This document shows positions 1 to 8,810 of a stretch of 64,000 nucleotides of DNA, in pieces. Each line of letters starts with the position of its first letter. Position 1 is the stretch's first letter. Made by a program: the position numbers and the translations under genes. Location: contig CAIXZH010000059.1 in the NCBI GenBank assembly GCA_903923905.1, positions 16,717-80,716 of the forward strand, given 5' to 3'. Below the pieces are notes generated by a model. That model was not told where the DNA came from. It made no database searches and saw only the letters and a list, made by a program, of their open reading frames with translations. This DNA comes from an uncultured Bacteroidia bacterium. Lineage in GTDB: Bacteria; Bacteroidota; Bacteroidia; Bacteroidales; Prolixibacteraceae.

Positions 1-367
1 TCTTTAAAATAAAGCGATAATAGATGATATCAATGTGGTTAAATGCAAGTCCAATGCCATTTATAACTATAAATACCCATTTCAGGAAGCGCCGGTAATT
101 AATACTAAATTTGAAAGGAAGCGGAATCAGGTAGAACAAAAAATAGATTGCGTTCAGATACAGTACAGCACTGGTATCGAACATTACTCCACCCCTCATA
201 ATCTGAACAAAAGAGGAGAAATCGACCTGTGGAAACATCGAACGATTAAACAGGTAAAAAAGGATCCGTCCAAATGAATATAGGAACATAATGAGGACAA
301 ACCGGTAAATCAGAACAAGATATTCGTTGGCCGGAGTTTTTTTCTGCAAAATCGTAGACAGTTTCAT
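1..367 (-). CDS. N-terminus of LTA-synthase/sulfatase-like membrane protein (partial)
   Basis: A minus-strand frame opens with ATG at 367-365 and runs off the left edge without a stop, giving 122 visible residues. They form hydrophobic helices separated by short basic loops (for example 'LVLIYRFVLIMFLYSFGRIL' and 'LYLNAIYFLFYLIPLPF') with a loop containing 'VMFDTSAVLYLN'. This is the usual start of Bacteroidota LTA-synthase/phosphoglycerol-transferase family proteins, which have an N-terminal membrane domain followed by an extracytoplasmic sulfatase-fold domain. The catalytic domain lies outside the window, so the family call rests on topology and one loop only. Any polytopic membrane protein is an alternative. 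Confidence 0.5.
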   Translation of the reverse strand, partial: MKLSTILQKKTPANEYLVLIYRFVLIMFLYSFGRILFYLFNRSMFPQVDFSSFVQIMRGGVMFDTSAVLYLNAIYFLFYLIPLPFKFSINYRRFLKWVFIVINGIGLAFNHIDIIYYRFILK

Positions 368-482
368 TTAGAGAATAATTTAGGATGACAAATTTAACAG
401 CTTATTTGGGATAAATATCAGATTTAACATTCATTAAGGGAGGAATGTCTGGAATATAATGTTTTTTGGAAAGCATGATTCA

Positions 483-515
483 AAACCTGACAGGTTGTTG
501 AAGCCTGTCAGGTTT
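483..515. repeat. Perfect 12-bp inverted repeat hairpin
   Basis: The arms 'aaacctgacagg' (483-494) and 'cctgtcaggttt' (504-515) are perfect complements around a 9-base loop. It lies between the start of the partial membrane gene and the end of pckG and has no T-run on either side. It may be a dispersed hairpin repeat rather than a terminator; only one copy was noticed in the window. Confidence 0.6.
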
Positions 516-525
516 AATCTAAAAA

Positions 526-552
526 GAAACCGCCCCAAAGTTGGAGCGGTTT
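526..552 (-). terminator. Rho-independent terminator of pckG
   Basis: Read on the minus strand, a GC-rich stem made of 'aaaccgctccaa' and its near complement (one G-U pair) is followed by a T-rich stretch. It starts about 24 bases past the pckG stop. Confidence 0.65.
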
Positions 553-575
553 TCAGATTTTAAAGGAGGTGTTAA

Positions 576-2366
576 CTACTTTTCGAAACGTTGCTCAATT
601 GCAATAATCTGTTTAGCAAGCTCTTCTGGAAGATGAGATCCAAAAGTGGCATATTGCTCACGAACCAGATCCAGTTCATCTTTCCATTGGTTTTTGTCAA
701 CAGTAAGCAGTTCAGGCATATTGGCATCAACCCCTTCCAATCCGGCTGTATTGATTGATCCTAATTTTGGAACATAACCAATTGCTGTTTCTTCAGCGGC
801 AGCAGTTCCTGTTACACGTTCAAAAATCCATTGCAACACCCGAATGTTGTCACCATATCCCGGCCACAAGAATTTTCCCTGTGCACTCTTGCGGAACCAG
901 TTGACATTGAAAATCTTAGGAAGCTTTGTGATGTCCGGAGCTGATTCTCCGATCTTAACCCAATGACCAAAATAATCACCCATGTGGTAACCACAGAATG
1001 GGAGCATTGCAAACGGGTCACGACGAACACCGGCCTTCAGTCCAATGGCTGCAGCGGTAACTTCTGAACCAACAATAGATCCCATGAAAACGCCATGATT
1101 CCAGTCGAATGACTGGTAAACTAATGGTACAGTTCCAGGACGACGACCACCGAAAAGGATCGCAGCGATTGGAACACCTGTTGGATTTTCCCAATCTTTG
1201 TCAATGCAGGGACACTGAAATGCCGGAGCAGAAAAACGGGCATTTGGGTGTGCTGCAGGTTTGCCGCTGGCTTTGTCGTAGAGCTCATTTGTCCAGGTAA
1301 TTGTCCCTTCAGGAGCGTCGTAGCCAATACCTTCCCACCAGATGTCATTATCAGGCGTTAATCCCGTATTGGTGAAAATTGTATTTGCCCTTGCAGACAA
1401 CATGGCATTAGGGTTGGTATCCATGGATGTAAACGGAGCAACACCAAAGAATCCGGCTTCAGGATTGATCGCATATAACTGACCGTCTTTCCCGAATTTC
1501 ATCCAGGCAATATCATCACCAACAGTCTCCACCTTCCATCCTGGAATCGTAGGAACAAGCATTGCGAGGTTTGTTTTACCGCAGGCACTTGGGAATGCCG
1601 CAGCAATGTATTTCTTAACTCCCTGAGGATTGGTAATGCCCATGATAAGCATATGCTCAGCAAGCCAACCTTGTCTTCTGGCCATATTCGATGCAATCCG
1701 AAGCGCAAAACATTTCTTTCCAAGTAATGCATTGCCTCCATAACCGCTACCATACGAAAGAATCTCGTTGGTATCCGGGAAATGACAGATATATTTGTCT
1801 TCAATCGGGGCACAAGGCCATTTTACATCCTTTTGACCTGGCTCAAGGGGAGCTCCCACAGAGTGAATACAAGGTACAAATTCACCATTCCCAAGAACGT
1901 CAAGAACTGCTTTCCCCATTCGTGTCATAACTTTCATATTTACAACAACATATGGAGAATCAGTTATTTCGATTCCAATATGGGCAATATCTGAACCGAG
2001 AGGACCCATGCTGAATGGAATTACATACATGGTGCGGCCTTTCATGCAACCTTTGAAGAAACCATTTAAGGTTGCTTTCATCTCCACAGGATCAGCCCAG
2101 TTATTGGTAGGGCCTGCATCCTCTTGTTTTGCTGAACAAATATAAGTTCTGTTTTCCACGCGAGCGACATCGCTTGGATCAGATTGAAAATAGTAACTTC
2201 CCGGACGTTTCTTTTCATCCAGCTTAACGGCCATTCCGCTTGCTACCATTTCACTTAAAAGACGGGTGTTCTCCTCTTCGGAACCATCACACCAGTAAAC
2301 TTTCTCAGGCTGACAAAGCGCTGCCCATTCGTTTACCCAATTGATTAATTTCTGATTACTAGTCAT
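576..2366 (-). CDS. pckG: Phosphoenolpyruvate carboxykinase (GTP)
   Basis: Interconverts oxaloacetate and phosphoenolpyruvate with GTP/GDP in the cytoplasm. In anaerobic Bacteroidota it commonly runs in the CO2-fixing direction towards succinate. The 596-residue length is normal for the GTP family. Visible motifs are the P-loop with the hyperreactive Cys 'FPSACGKTN' (about 258-266), the kinase-2 loop '[11 protein letters not shown]' (about 282-292) and the guanine-side motif '[14 protein letters not shown]'. The GTP-type P-loop cysteine separates it from the ATP-dependent family. It follows an aminotransferase gene by 60 bases on the same strand and ends at a hairpin terminator. The start at 2366 keeps the conserved N-terminal '[20 protein letters not shown]' segment. 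Confidence 0.97.
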   Translation of the reverse strand: MTSNQKLINWVNEWAALCQPEKVYWCDGSEEENTRLLSEMVASGMAVKLDEKKRPGSYYFQSDPSDVARVENRTYICSAKQEDAGPTNNWADPVEMKATLNGFFKGCMKGRTMYVIPFSMGPLGSDIAHIGIEITDSPYVVVNMKVMTRMGKAVLDVLGNGEFVPCIHSVGAPLEPGQKDVKWPCAPIEDKYICHFPDTNEILSYGSGYGGNALLGKKCFALRIASNMARRQGWLAEHMLIMGITNPQGVKKYIAAAFPSACGKTNLAMLVPTIPGWKVETVGDDIAWMKFGKDGQLYAINPEAGFFGVAPFTSMDTNPNAMLSARANTIFTNTGLTPDNDIWWEGIGYDAPEGTITWTNELYDKASGKPAAHPNARFSAPAFQCPCIDKDWENPTGVPIAAILFGGRRPGTVPLVYQSFDWNHGVFMGSIVGSEVTAAAIGLKAGVRRDPFAMLPFCGYHMGDYFGHWVKIGESAPDITKLPKIFNVNWFRKSAQGKFLWPGYGDNIRVLQWIFERVTGTAAAEETAIGYVPKLGSINTAGLEGVDANMPELLTVDKNQWKDELDLVREQYATFGSHLPEELAKQIIAIEQRFEK

Positions 2367-2426
2367 TAAAATTTTTATTAAAAAACGATTAAATAAAAGG
2401 GATTCTACTTCCCTATGAAGCTTGTT

Positions 2427-3722
2427 CTAGTTTTGTTTCTTAAAATCAGTGCAGGCCAGATAAATATTCTCAACAAGCTCCGGAATTTTTGACTCAGGAA
2501 CGGCCGAGAAAGCCAACCTGATCAGATTTCCAAATACAATAACCCCTGTACTGTAATTATCGAGCAAAATTTTCCGGATGGCTTCAGCCTTTAACGAATC
2601 GTTCAACTCAATACACATGAAATAACCGGAATTAAATGGCAATGCTTTAAAATATTCCAGGTATTTAGGGTTTTTAAGAACATTAATGATCGCTTGATAT
2701 CTTGATTTAAGCGTGTTGTATTTTTCTTTTTTATCTGCTTCATACTGAGCAGAAAAATAAGCTGCATATAACAATGACTGAGATAGATGACTCACATTCG
2801 AGATATTACCCCTCACAGCTCCTGCAGTTTTATTTTCTAATGCTTCATAGAGTTCAGGTGTTCCGTTTTTCACGCCAAAGGTGATAAAACCGACACGAAA
2901 TCCCCATACGTAATCTTCTTTGGTTGGTCCGTCCAGTTTCACAGCAAGAACTCTTTCGTCCAGTGTAGATAACTGATTAAAAATCGATTCGGTGTAAACA
3001 CCATTTTCATAAACTAAGCCGAAATAGGCATCATCAATAATTGCCACAGTGCTCTTACCCTTGTCAGCTTGTCGTTGTATGGCGTTCACGATTGGACCGA
3101 TCTCAGAAACAAGCGGAGTATATCCTGTCGGATTATTTGGAAAATTCAATAAAAGAACAATTTTTCCTGAAATGGAGTCAAGCGTTTCAGAGAAACCGTC
3201 GACATTGAACCCTCCGTTTTTAAAAAGAGGGAAGGTAACAACCTTACCTCTATATGCGTTTTCAAAAATCAATGAATAATTCTCCCAGAACAAGTCAGGA
3301 ATTACCACTGTATCACCTTCATCAACAAACAAATAACTTGAAATGCTAATTCCATGTGTCAATCCGCTTGTAACAATAGGTACACTGATAGGGGTGTCCC
3401 CGAGCGAAGGATTTTTCCGGTAAACAGACTCTTTCCAGTAATCCCGCAACTCCTTTTTTCCAAAACTTGGAGCATAAGGATAAACCGATCCCAAGGGTAA
3501 ACTTATCAGTTTGTCAAATTCGGAAAGGTGCATAGACGAACCATTATCCTCAATTGCCTCGCCAATTGTTGCATTGATATTTTTGCCTTTGGCCTGAGCC
3601 GATTGAGAAAGAATTCCGAGCTTTGGAAAAAAGATATTTTTGCCTCTCTCGCTCAATAATTCAAGAACATTCTTATTTAGCTTTTGAATGGTCACATTCA
3701 GGTCTGTAGCTTGCTTGTCCAT
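2427..3722 (-). CDS. PLP-dependent aminotransferase, class I/II
   Basis: A 431-residue fold-type I aminotransferase. Visible are 'VTSGLTHGIS' (cofactor-phosphate loop), 'LLLNFPNNPTGY' (substrate/cofactor Asn and Pro motif), 'IIDDAYFGLVYEN' (Asp-x-x-Tyr that contacts the pyridine ring) and 'DGPTKEDYVWGFRVGF', where the Lys is the likely Schiff-base residue and the following Arg is part of the small-domain motif. The substrate cannot be read from sequence. The gene lies between an XRE-cupin regulator gene (136 bases upstream, same strand) and pckG (60 bases downstream), so it may be a target of the regulator. Confidence 0.9.
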   Translation of the reverse strand: MDKQATDLNVTIQKLNKNVLELLSERGKNIFFPKLGILSQSAQAKGKNINATIGEAIEDNGSSMHLSEFDKLISLPLGSVYPYAPSFGKKELRDYWKESVYRKNPSLGDTPISVPIVTSGLTHGISISSYLFVDEGDTVVIPDLFWENYSLIFENAYRGKVVTFPLFKNGGFNVDGFSETLDSISGKIVLLLNFPNNPTGYTPLVSEIGPIVNAIQRQADKGKSTVAIIDDAYFGLVYENGVYTESIFNQLSTLDERVLAVKLDGPTKEDYVWGFRVGFITFGVKNGTPELYEALENKTAGAVRGNISNVSHLSQSLLYAAYFSAQYEADKKEKYNTLKSRYQAIINVLKNPKYLEYFKALPFNSGYFMCIELNDSLKAEAIRKILLDNYSTGVIVFGNLIRLAFSAVPESKIPELVENIYLACTDFKKQN

Positions 3723-3858
3723 TAAGCGCTGTTTAATTAATTTAATTAATACTTAACCACAAAATTATTCAAAATTACATAGTTATTCCAAATTCTGCTG
3801 TAGAAAAATTAAAACTTAACAAAGATTTGACATAGCCATAGCATGATATTGATCACTA

Positions 3859-4410
3859 TCAGATGTTCGGAGGAGTAACAATCCATAGTACCTTTGCAGA
3901 TGAGTTATGGATATTTTTCAAGGTGTGCTGAATAGTAGAGTTGAAATAAAAATTATCCCCTTTTTCGAGGCTATATTGCGAATGGTCAAGAGTAATCAAT
4001 AATTTACCTTCCAATATGTGAATAAATTCCTGTCCCGGATGGGGATGCATAATCTCGGCTGAGTCTGAGTTCTCTACAAATTTCAAGATATAAGGTTCCA
4101 TTTGTTTGCTGTTCTCGTGGTGAGAGAGGAGAAAAAGACTTGTCCCGCTGGAGTTTACCTTCACAAATTTGATATCTCCCGATTTGATCAGGGGGTTCTT
4201 TGTCAGGGATTCATGCTCCCCAATTAATTCACCCACTGTGGCATATAAGCTGTTGGCAATGCTTTTTAAGGTAACGATGGAAGGAAAAGCTTTGGAATTT
4301 TCGATTTGCGAGAGTGCGCTGGCACTAATACCAACTTTTTTTGACAGATCACTCAATGGTAAGCTTAACATTTCTCTTTTACGCTTTATTCTCTCACCCA
4401 ATCGATTCAT
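3859..4410 (-). CDS. XRE-family regulator with C-terminal cupin
   Basis: A 183-residue protein. Residues about 5-60 form a helix-turn-helix of the Cro/CI type ('LSDLSKKVGISASALSQIEN'). Residues about 105-180 form a small cupin barrel with the metal-ligand pattern 'HPHPGQEFIHILEGKL' and 'GDNFYFNSTIQHTLKN'. HTH-cupin proteins of this layout usually sense a small molecule and control amino-acid, polyamine or sulfur-compound genes nearby. The adjacent co-oriented aminotransferase is the obvious candidate target, but that is inference. Confidence 0.9.
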   Translation of the reverse strand: MNRLGERIKRKREMLSLPLSDLSKKVGISASALSQIENSKAFPSIVTLKSIANSLYATVGELIGEHESLTKNPLIKSGDIKFVKVNSSGTSLFLLSHHENSKQMEPYILKFVENSDSAEIMHPHPGQEFIHILEGKLLITLDHSQYSLEKGDNFYFNSTIQHTLKNIHNSSAKVLWIVTPPNI

Positions 4411-4457
4411 TGATAATATCTTGTAAATTAAAGGTCCATCTTATTAAATCAGGCTGA

Positions 4458-4465
4458 CAAAGATA
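4458..4465 (-). promoter_or_regulatory. Putative -7 box (TATCTTTG) of the XRE-cupin gene
   Basis: The minus strand reads TATCTTTG, matching the Bacteroidota -7 consensus TAnnTTTG, 47 bases upstream of the ATG at 4410. No clear -33 TTTG element was found, so support is limited. Confidence 0.4.
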
Positions 4466-4580
4466 ACAGTTTTTATCACCTCTGCTCCACATAGGTTAAT
4501 AAATTAAGTAATACTTAACAATCGGTAAAATGAAAGATGCCAACAGAAAATACAATATCACTTTTAGAGCATATAATGAA

Positions 4581-4622
4581 ATAAGAGGACCGTCAACCTG
4601 TTGGTTCCATTTGTCCTCTTAT
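4581..4622 (-). terminator. Terminator-like hairpin downstream of xerD
   Basis: Arms 'ataagaggac' (4581-4590) and 'gtcctcttat' (4613-4622) are perfect 10-bp complements around a 22-base loop, 38 bases past the xerD stop. A short T-containing stretch follows on the minus strand. Confidence 0.6.
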
Positions 4623-4660
4623 CAAATACAATTTCTTCCAATAAATAGTTAAACAAAATC

Positions 4661-5560
4661 CTACGACCTTGGATGAAAACGGTTTACGGTATCCTTGAGG
4701 TATTCTTTGTCTAAATGGGCATAAATTTCGGTAGTCAAAATGGATTCATGTCCGAGCATCTCCTGCACCGTTCTTAGATCAGCGCCACCCTGCACTAATG
4801 CGGAAGCAAAGGAGTGTCTGAACGTATGCGGGCTTATGTTCTTTTCCAGTTTAATCTTGTCTGCCAGATTTTTAATGATGGTAAAAATCATCACTCTGCT
4901 CAACTTCCTTCCTCTCCTGTTCAGGAACACAACATTTTCAAATCCTTTTTCGATGACTAGTTTCTTGCGAGAGTTTACCAGGTATTTTTTGATATCTTCG
5001 ATAGCTCTTTTGCTGATCGGGACCAGTCTTTCGCGCTCTCCTTTTCCAGCAATGCGTAGAAACTCCTGTTCAAAATGCAGATTTGACACCTTCAGATCAA
5101 CAAGTTCTGAGACTCGTAATCCGCAACTGTATAGAGTCTCAAGAATTGCTCTGTTACGGAGCCCCTCAGCCTTGGTTACATCAATGGCATCAATCAGATT
5201 ATTGATCTCATCATCTGTAAGGATCTCAGGGAGTTTACGCCCAATTCTCGGTGATTCGAGAAGGGTCGTCGGATCATTTTCTACAGCCTCTTCAATTAGC
5301 AGAAATTTATAAAAAGATTTGACCCCCGAAATAGTTCTGGCCTGGGTTCTTGGGCTAATTCCATTCTGGTTCATCCACTCCACAAATTTTCTTAGTTGAG
5401 CTAATTTCACCGTCTCCGGCGTGAGGTCAGGATAATGCTCATCAACAAACATAATAAGCTTGTTGATGTCATTAACATAAGCACTTACTGAGTTTGGAGA
5501 AAGCGATTTCTCTATCCTCAGAAAAGTTTCATACCCTTTTTTGCTTTCTAACCAATTCAT
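4661..5560 (-). CDS. xerD: Tyrosine recombinase XerD
   Basis: At 299 residues it has the standard XerC/XerD length, with an N-terminal SAM-like core-binding domain (about 1-95) and a C-terminal catalytic domain. The catalytic set is complete: R149 ('CGLRVSEL'), K173 ('AGKGERER'), H245 and R248 ('HTFRHS'), H271 ('LGHES') and nucleophile Y280 ('EIYAHL'). With its partner it resolves chromosome dimers at dif before division, together with the FtsK translocase encoded at 11.6-14.0 kb. It sits beside aroQ, divergently, as in many Bacteroidota genomes. It is housekeeping, not the integrase of the island 16 kb away. Confidence 0.93.
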   Translation of the reverse strand: MNWLESKKGYETFLRIEKSLSPNSVSAYVNDINKLIMFVDEHYPDLTPETVKLAQLRKFVEWMNQNGISPRTQARTISGVKSFYKFLLIEEAVENDPTTLLESPRIGRKLPEILTDDEINNLIDAIDVTKAEGLRNRAILETLYSCGLRVSELVDLKVSNLHFEQEFLRIAGKGERERLVPISKRAIEDIKKYLVNSRKKLVIEKGFENVVFLNRRGRKLSRVMIFTIIKNLADKIKLEKNISPHTFRHSFASALVQGGADLRTVQEMLGHESILTTEIYAHLDKEYLKDTVNRFHPRS

Positions 5561-5705
5561 ATTGCTGTTTATTAATTAAAGTGAAAGAAATTATTAATCT
5601 AAATATATTTTAATGAACAAACAAAAAAGCATTAAAGTTGTTCCATTTTTTTGCAATTTGCAGAATATAAATATACAAAATAAATATACAAAATATTTTA
5701 TATAC

Positions 5706-6131
5706 ATGAAAATTATTATTGTAAATGGTCCAAATTTGAATTTATTAGGGGTCAGAGAGAAAAGCGTATACGGAAATAGTTCTTTTCCAGATTATTATGA
5801 AATTTTAATAGCGACCTTTCCCGATTTGGAATTTGAATATTTTCAATCAAATATTGAAGGCGAGATAATTAATTATCTTCACCAGATTGGATTTTCTGCG
5901 GATGGTATTATATTAAATGCCGGCGGTTACACCCATACCTCGGTTGCTATTCGCGATGCCATAGCAGCAATCACTACTCCGGTTGTGGAGGTTCACATCT
6001 CGAATATATTGACCAGGGAGCATTTCAGGCATGAATCAATAATCGGAGCCGTATGCCGCGGATCTATAATGGGCTTTGGTCTTGACTCCTACCGGCTTGG
6101 CATTGAAAGCTTTTTGGCACCAATCCGATAA
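5706..6131 (+). CDS. aroQ: 3-dehydroquinate dehydratase, type II
   Basis: Catalyses dehydration of 3-dehydroquinate to 3-dehydroshikimate, the third step of the shikimate pathway; type II enzymes form cytoplasmic dodecamers. The 141-residue product starts 'MKIIIVNGPNLNLLG', the conserved N-terminus of the family, so the start at 5706 is preferred over the longer frame from 5613. Also visible are 'SNIEGEIINYLHQ', 'NAGGYTHTSVAIRDA' (active-site Asn and His region) and 'EVHISNILTREHFRH'. The stop is 39 bases before the chosen pyk start, suggesting co-transcription. Confidence 0.95.
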   Translation: MKIIIVNGPNLNLLGVREKSVYGNSSFPDYYEILIATFPDLEFEYFQSNIEGEIINYLHQIGFSADGIILNAGGYTHTSVAIRDAIAAITTPVVEVHISNILTREHFRHESIIGAVCRGSIMGFGLDSYRLGIESFLAPIR

Positions 6132-6170
6132 TGTGCCATGACTTGTAAACAAAACATAACTCAAGAGAAT

Positions 6171-7619
6171 ATGAATACAATAAAACACACCAAGATCGTT
6201 GCCACAATCTCGGATAAGCATTGCGAACCTGAATTTTTGCAGGCGCTGTATGATGCCGGCATGAACGTTGTCAGAATCAACACCGCTCATCAAACACCAG
6301 AATCTGCCCTTACCATTGTCAAACAGGTAAGAAATGTATGTGATTGCATTGCCATACTTGTCGACACAAAGGGACCCGAAATAAGGACAAAAAATATTAA
6401 CAATCCGATCATCGTTAAAACCGGAGACCACCTTTTTGTTAAGGGTGGGAATGAAGAATCTACAAGTAATTTATTAGTGGTTGATTATGAACATTTTGCC
6501 GACGAAGTTCCGATTGGAATCTCGATGCTTATCGACGACGGTGAAGTGGAACTCAAAATTACCGGTAAAGTTGGAGACGCTTTAGAAGTTCTGGTCTGCA
6601 ATGACGGCGAGATTAAAAATAAAAAAAGTATCAATGTACCGGGAGTCTCAATTGCATTACCCTCCATAACCGAAAAGGATAAAATGTTTATTGAATGGGC
6701 CGCTGATAATGAAATTGATTTTGTAGCCCACTCTTTTGTCCGCAATAAAGAAGATGTACTTGCCGTTCAGAAAATTCTGGATGACAAAAAAAGCCCGATC
6801 AAGATTATCTCAAAAATAGAAAATCTGGATGGAGTAAACAACATCGATGAAATTCTGGATCATTCCTACGGGATCATGGTTGCCAGGGGCGATCTCGGGA
6901 TTGAAATTCCCGCTGAAAAGATCCCCGTAATTCAGCGTACACTGATCCGGAAATGCATCCGGCGGAAGAAACCGGTCATCATAGCCACTCAAATGTTACA
7001 TACCATGATCAGCAGTCCCAGGCCCACCAGGGCAGAGGTAAGTGATGTTGCCAATGCCATCTTCGACCGGACAGACGCAATTATGCTATCAGGTGAAACA
7101 GCTTATGGACAATACCCAATCGAAGCGGTTACCCTGATGACCCGTGTAGCGCTTGAAATCGAGTCAAGCAAGGACAGGCGTAATGATATGCCGATCCCGC
7201 GGCTCGACAACGAGGTTTCGGCTTTCCTGGCTGAGGCTGCGGTTATGGCCGCCAATGAGTTAAAAGTAGCCGCTATTGTCACCGATACCCTCACCGGTAA
7301 AATTGCCCGATACATTTCTGCGTTCAGAAGTCCACGCCCCGTGTATGCCAAATGCCACAACGGACGCGTCATGCGTGAACTGGCACTTTCCTTTGGTGTT
7401 CATGCCAGTAAGATAATTTCAAAAAAGAATAAACATAAGTTAGTGGAATCGTCTCTTCTCGACCTCGAAGCACGTGGAAAGATTACTGAAAATGACACGG
7501 TTGTTTATGTGGGTGGAAATTTCGGCGTTGGCGGTGGAACCTCATTTATCGAGATCGCCTCAGTTGCCAGGATGACCCATGAGAAAAAAAACAGCAAACA
7601 TAATACCACCGAAATTTAG
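6171..7619 (+). CDS. pyk: Pyruvate kinase
   Basis: Converts phosphoenolpyruvate and ADP to pyruvate and ATP, the last step of glycolysis. The 482-residue product starts 'MNTIKHTKIVATISDKHCEP', the normal N-terminal strand of the TIM barrel; an in-frame ATG at 6138 would add 11 residues. Motifs are 'VDTKGPEIRTK' (with the small B domain following), 'KIENLDGVNNIDEIL' (catalytic Lys region), 'VARGDLGIEIPAE' (metal-binding Glu/Asp) and 'ATQMLHTMISSPRPTRAEVSDVANA' split over the conserved signature. The C-terminal regulatory domain is complete. It follows aroQ directly. Confidence 0.96.
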   Translation: MNTIKHTKIVATISDKHCEPEFLQALYDAGMNVVRINTAHQTPESALTIVKQVRNVCDCIAILVDTKGPEIRTKNINNPIIVKTGDHLFVKGGNEESTSNLLVVDYEHFADEVPIGISMLIDDGEVELKITGKVGDALEVLVCNDGEIKNKKSINVPGVSIALPSITEKDKMFIEWAADNEIDFVAHSFVRNKEDVLAVQKILDDKKSPIKIISKIENLDGVNNIDEILDHSYGIMVARGDLGIEIPAEKIPVIQRTLIRKCIRRKKPVIIATQMLHTMISSPRPTRAEVSDVANAIFDRTDAIMLSGETAYGQYPIEAVTLMTRVALEIESSKDRRNDMPIPRLDNEVSAFLAEAAVMAANELKVAAIVTDTLTGKIARYISAFRSPRPVYAKCHNGRVMRELALSFGVHASKIISKKNKHKLVESSLLDLEARGKITENDTVVYVGGNFGVGGGTSFIEIASVARMTHEKKNSKHNTTEI

Positions 7620-7667
7620 AACTTTATAACAGTAATAATTGTTTTGATTATTGAATTGTATATATTT

Positions 7668-7706
7668 GTTTTGATGAATGGCATAAGAAGAGCCATTCAC
7701 CAAAAC
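7668..7706 (+). terminator. Hairpin downstream of pyk
   Basis: An inner stem 'tgaatggc'/'gccattca' (675-682 and 692-699 of the 7 kb block) is extended by 'gttttg'/'caaaac' after a one-base mismatch on each side. It is 48 bases past the pyk stop. No T-run follows, so it may be a processing or stabilising hairpin rather than an intrinsic terminator. Confidence 0.45.
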
Positions 7707-7896
7707 AAATTCAAATAGACCCTGTATGGGGAATGTTAATCTGCTAAATCTGTATCTTTAATTTTTCGAGGATTTTTTTATCAGGAAGTCTGTTTACAAC
7801 TTTAATTTACCCTATTCTCCGTTAACATTATCTAACAGACTGACCTATTTTTTTCATGTATTGAGTTCAATTTATTAACCAATAAATTATTTTAAG

Positions 7897-8676
7897 ATGA
7901 AAAAAAATGCACTTCTATTCACTTTTTCAGCACTGTTTATCCTAAGCAGTAATCTTTATTCTCAACAAATCACCATAGGCGCAAAGGGGGGGCTCAGCAT
8001 TCCGAATCTTACAGGCGGAAGTTCCCAAAATCCCTTAAGCGAAGGTTGGTCTTCCCGGATGGGTGCTGATGGTGGAATCTACGGAGAATATCACGTAACC
8101 AAGCCTTTTTCAATCTCCGTTGGATTGGAGTATTCCTCTCAGGGGGGACAGAAAAGTGGATTACAGGCATTTCCAAATCTTCAGCCTCCACCAACCTATT
8201 TATACGCTGATTTTAAAAACAACGCGAAATACGATTATCTTTTATTCCCGGTTCTGGCAAAGTACACGTGGAAAATCAGCAAAAAAAGCCCTTTCAAGAT
8301 TTATGCATCCTTTGGTCCATTTGCAGGTATCCTGCTTGATGCCAAACAGGTGACCAGTGGTTCAAGTACCCTCTCGATGTTGAATCCTGATAATAAGACC
8401 TATACCCAGATGACATCAACCCAACAACCTTTTAACGCAACCACAAACATTAAAAATGATTTGAATTCATTCAATGTTGGAATTGAGGGATTTGTTGGAA
8501 TTTCGTACCGTGTTAACAAAACAAGCGCCGTGTTTATTGAGGGCGGAGGTAATTACGGTTTCATGCCGATCCAAAAAGGGAGTGCTAACGGAAAAAATTA
8601 TACCGGAGCAGGAGTGGTTACCGTTGGCTATGCCTATACACTTCCCGGCAAACACAAATATACCCGAAGCAGATGA
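7897..8676 (+). CDS. Porin-family outer-membrane beta-barrel protein
   Basis: A 259-residue secreted protein. It has a signal peptide (basic start then 'LLFTFSALFILSSNLYSQ') followed by 'QITIGAKGGLSIPNLTGG', a typical first strand of PorT-like outer-membrane barrels (family often annotated 'porin family protein / PorT family'). Alternating aromatic-hydrophobic strands recur ('ISVGLEYSSQGGQKSG', 'YLLFPVLAKYTW', 'FKIYASFGPFAGILLDA', 'FNVGIEGFVGISYRV') and the last strands end near the C-terminus. The function of such barrels is generally unknown. It is monocistronic, with a 277-base leader region and a downstream terminator. Confidence 0.85.
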   Translation: MKKNALLFTFSALFILSSNLYSQQITIGAKGGLSIPNLTGGSSQNPLSEGWSSRMGADGGIYGEYHVTKPFSISVGLEYSSQGGQKSGLQAFPNLQPPPTYLYADFKNNAKYDYLLFPVLAKYTWKISKKSPFKIYASFGPFAGILLDAKQVTSGSSTLSMLNPDNKTYTQMTSTQQPFNATTNIKNDLNSFNVGIEGFVGISYRVNKTSAVFIEGGGNYGFMPIQKGSANGKNYTGAGVVTVGYAYTLPGKHKYTRSR

Positions 8677-8742
8677 AATTAATTAATTAACTAAAAATCA
8701 TATAACAAAGGCAATATCCATAGAATAAACCATAATTTATAC

Positions 8743-8786
8743 AAAAGAGGCTTTCTCATTTTCAATATTGAGTTGGCCTCTTTTTA
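8743..8786 (+). terminator. Rho-independent terminator after the beta-barrel gene
   Basis: Arms 'aaaagaggc' (8743-8751) and 'gcctctttt' (8776-8784) enclose a 24-base loop and run into a T-tract. It lies about 65 bases past the stop and shortly before the next gene. Confidence 0.7.
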
Positions 8787-8810
8787 TAAATTTTTATAAA
8801 TCAGTACTTC

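Noticed and set aside
35..277. 80-codon plus-strand frame at the left edge
   Set aside because: It lies opposite a better minus-strand membrane-protein frame that runs off the window; composition is not protein-like.
4740..5312. 190-codon plus-strand frame opposite xerD
   Set aside because: It is the antisense shadow of a well-supported gene with complete catalytic residues.
4661..5560. XerD-type recombinase as integrase of the island
   Set aside because: Its length and context (aroQ beside it, ftsK near) are those of housekeeping XerD, and it is 16 kb outside the tRNA border.
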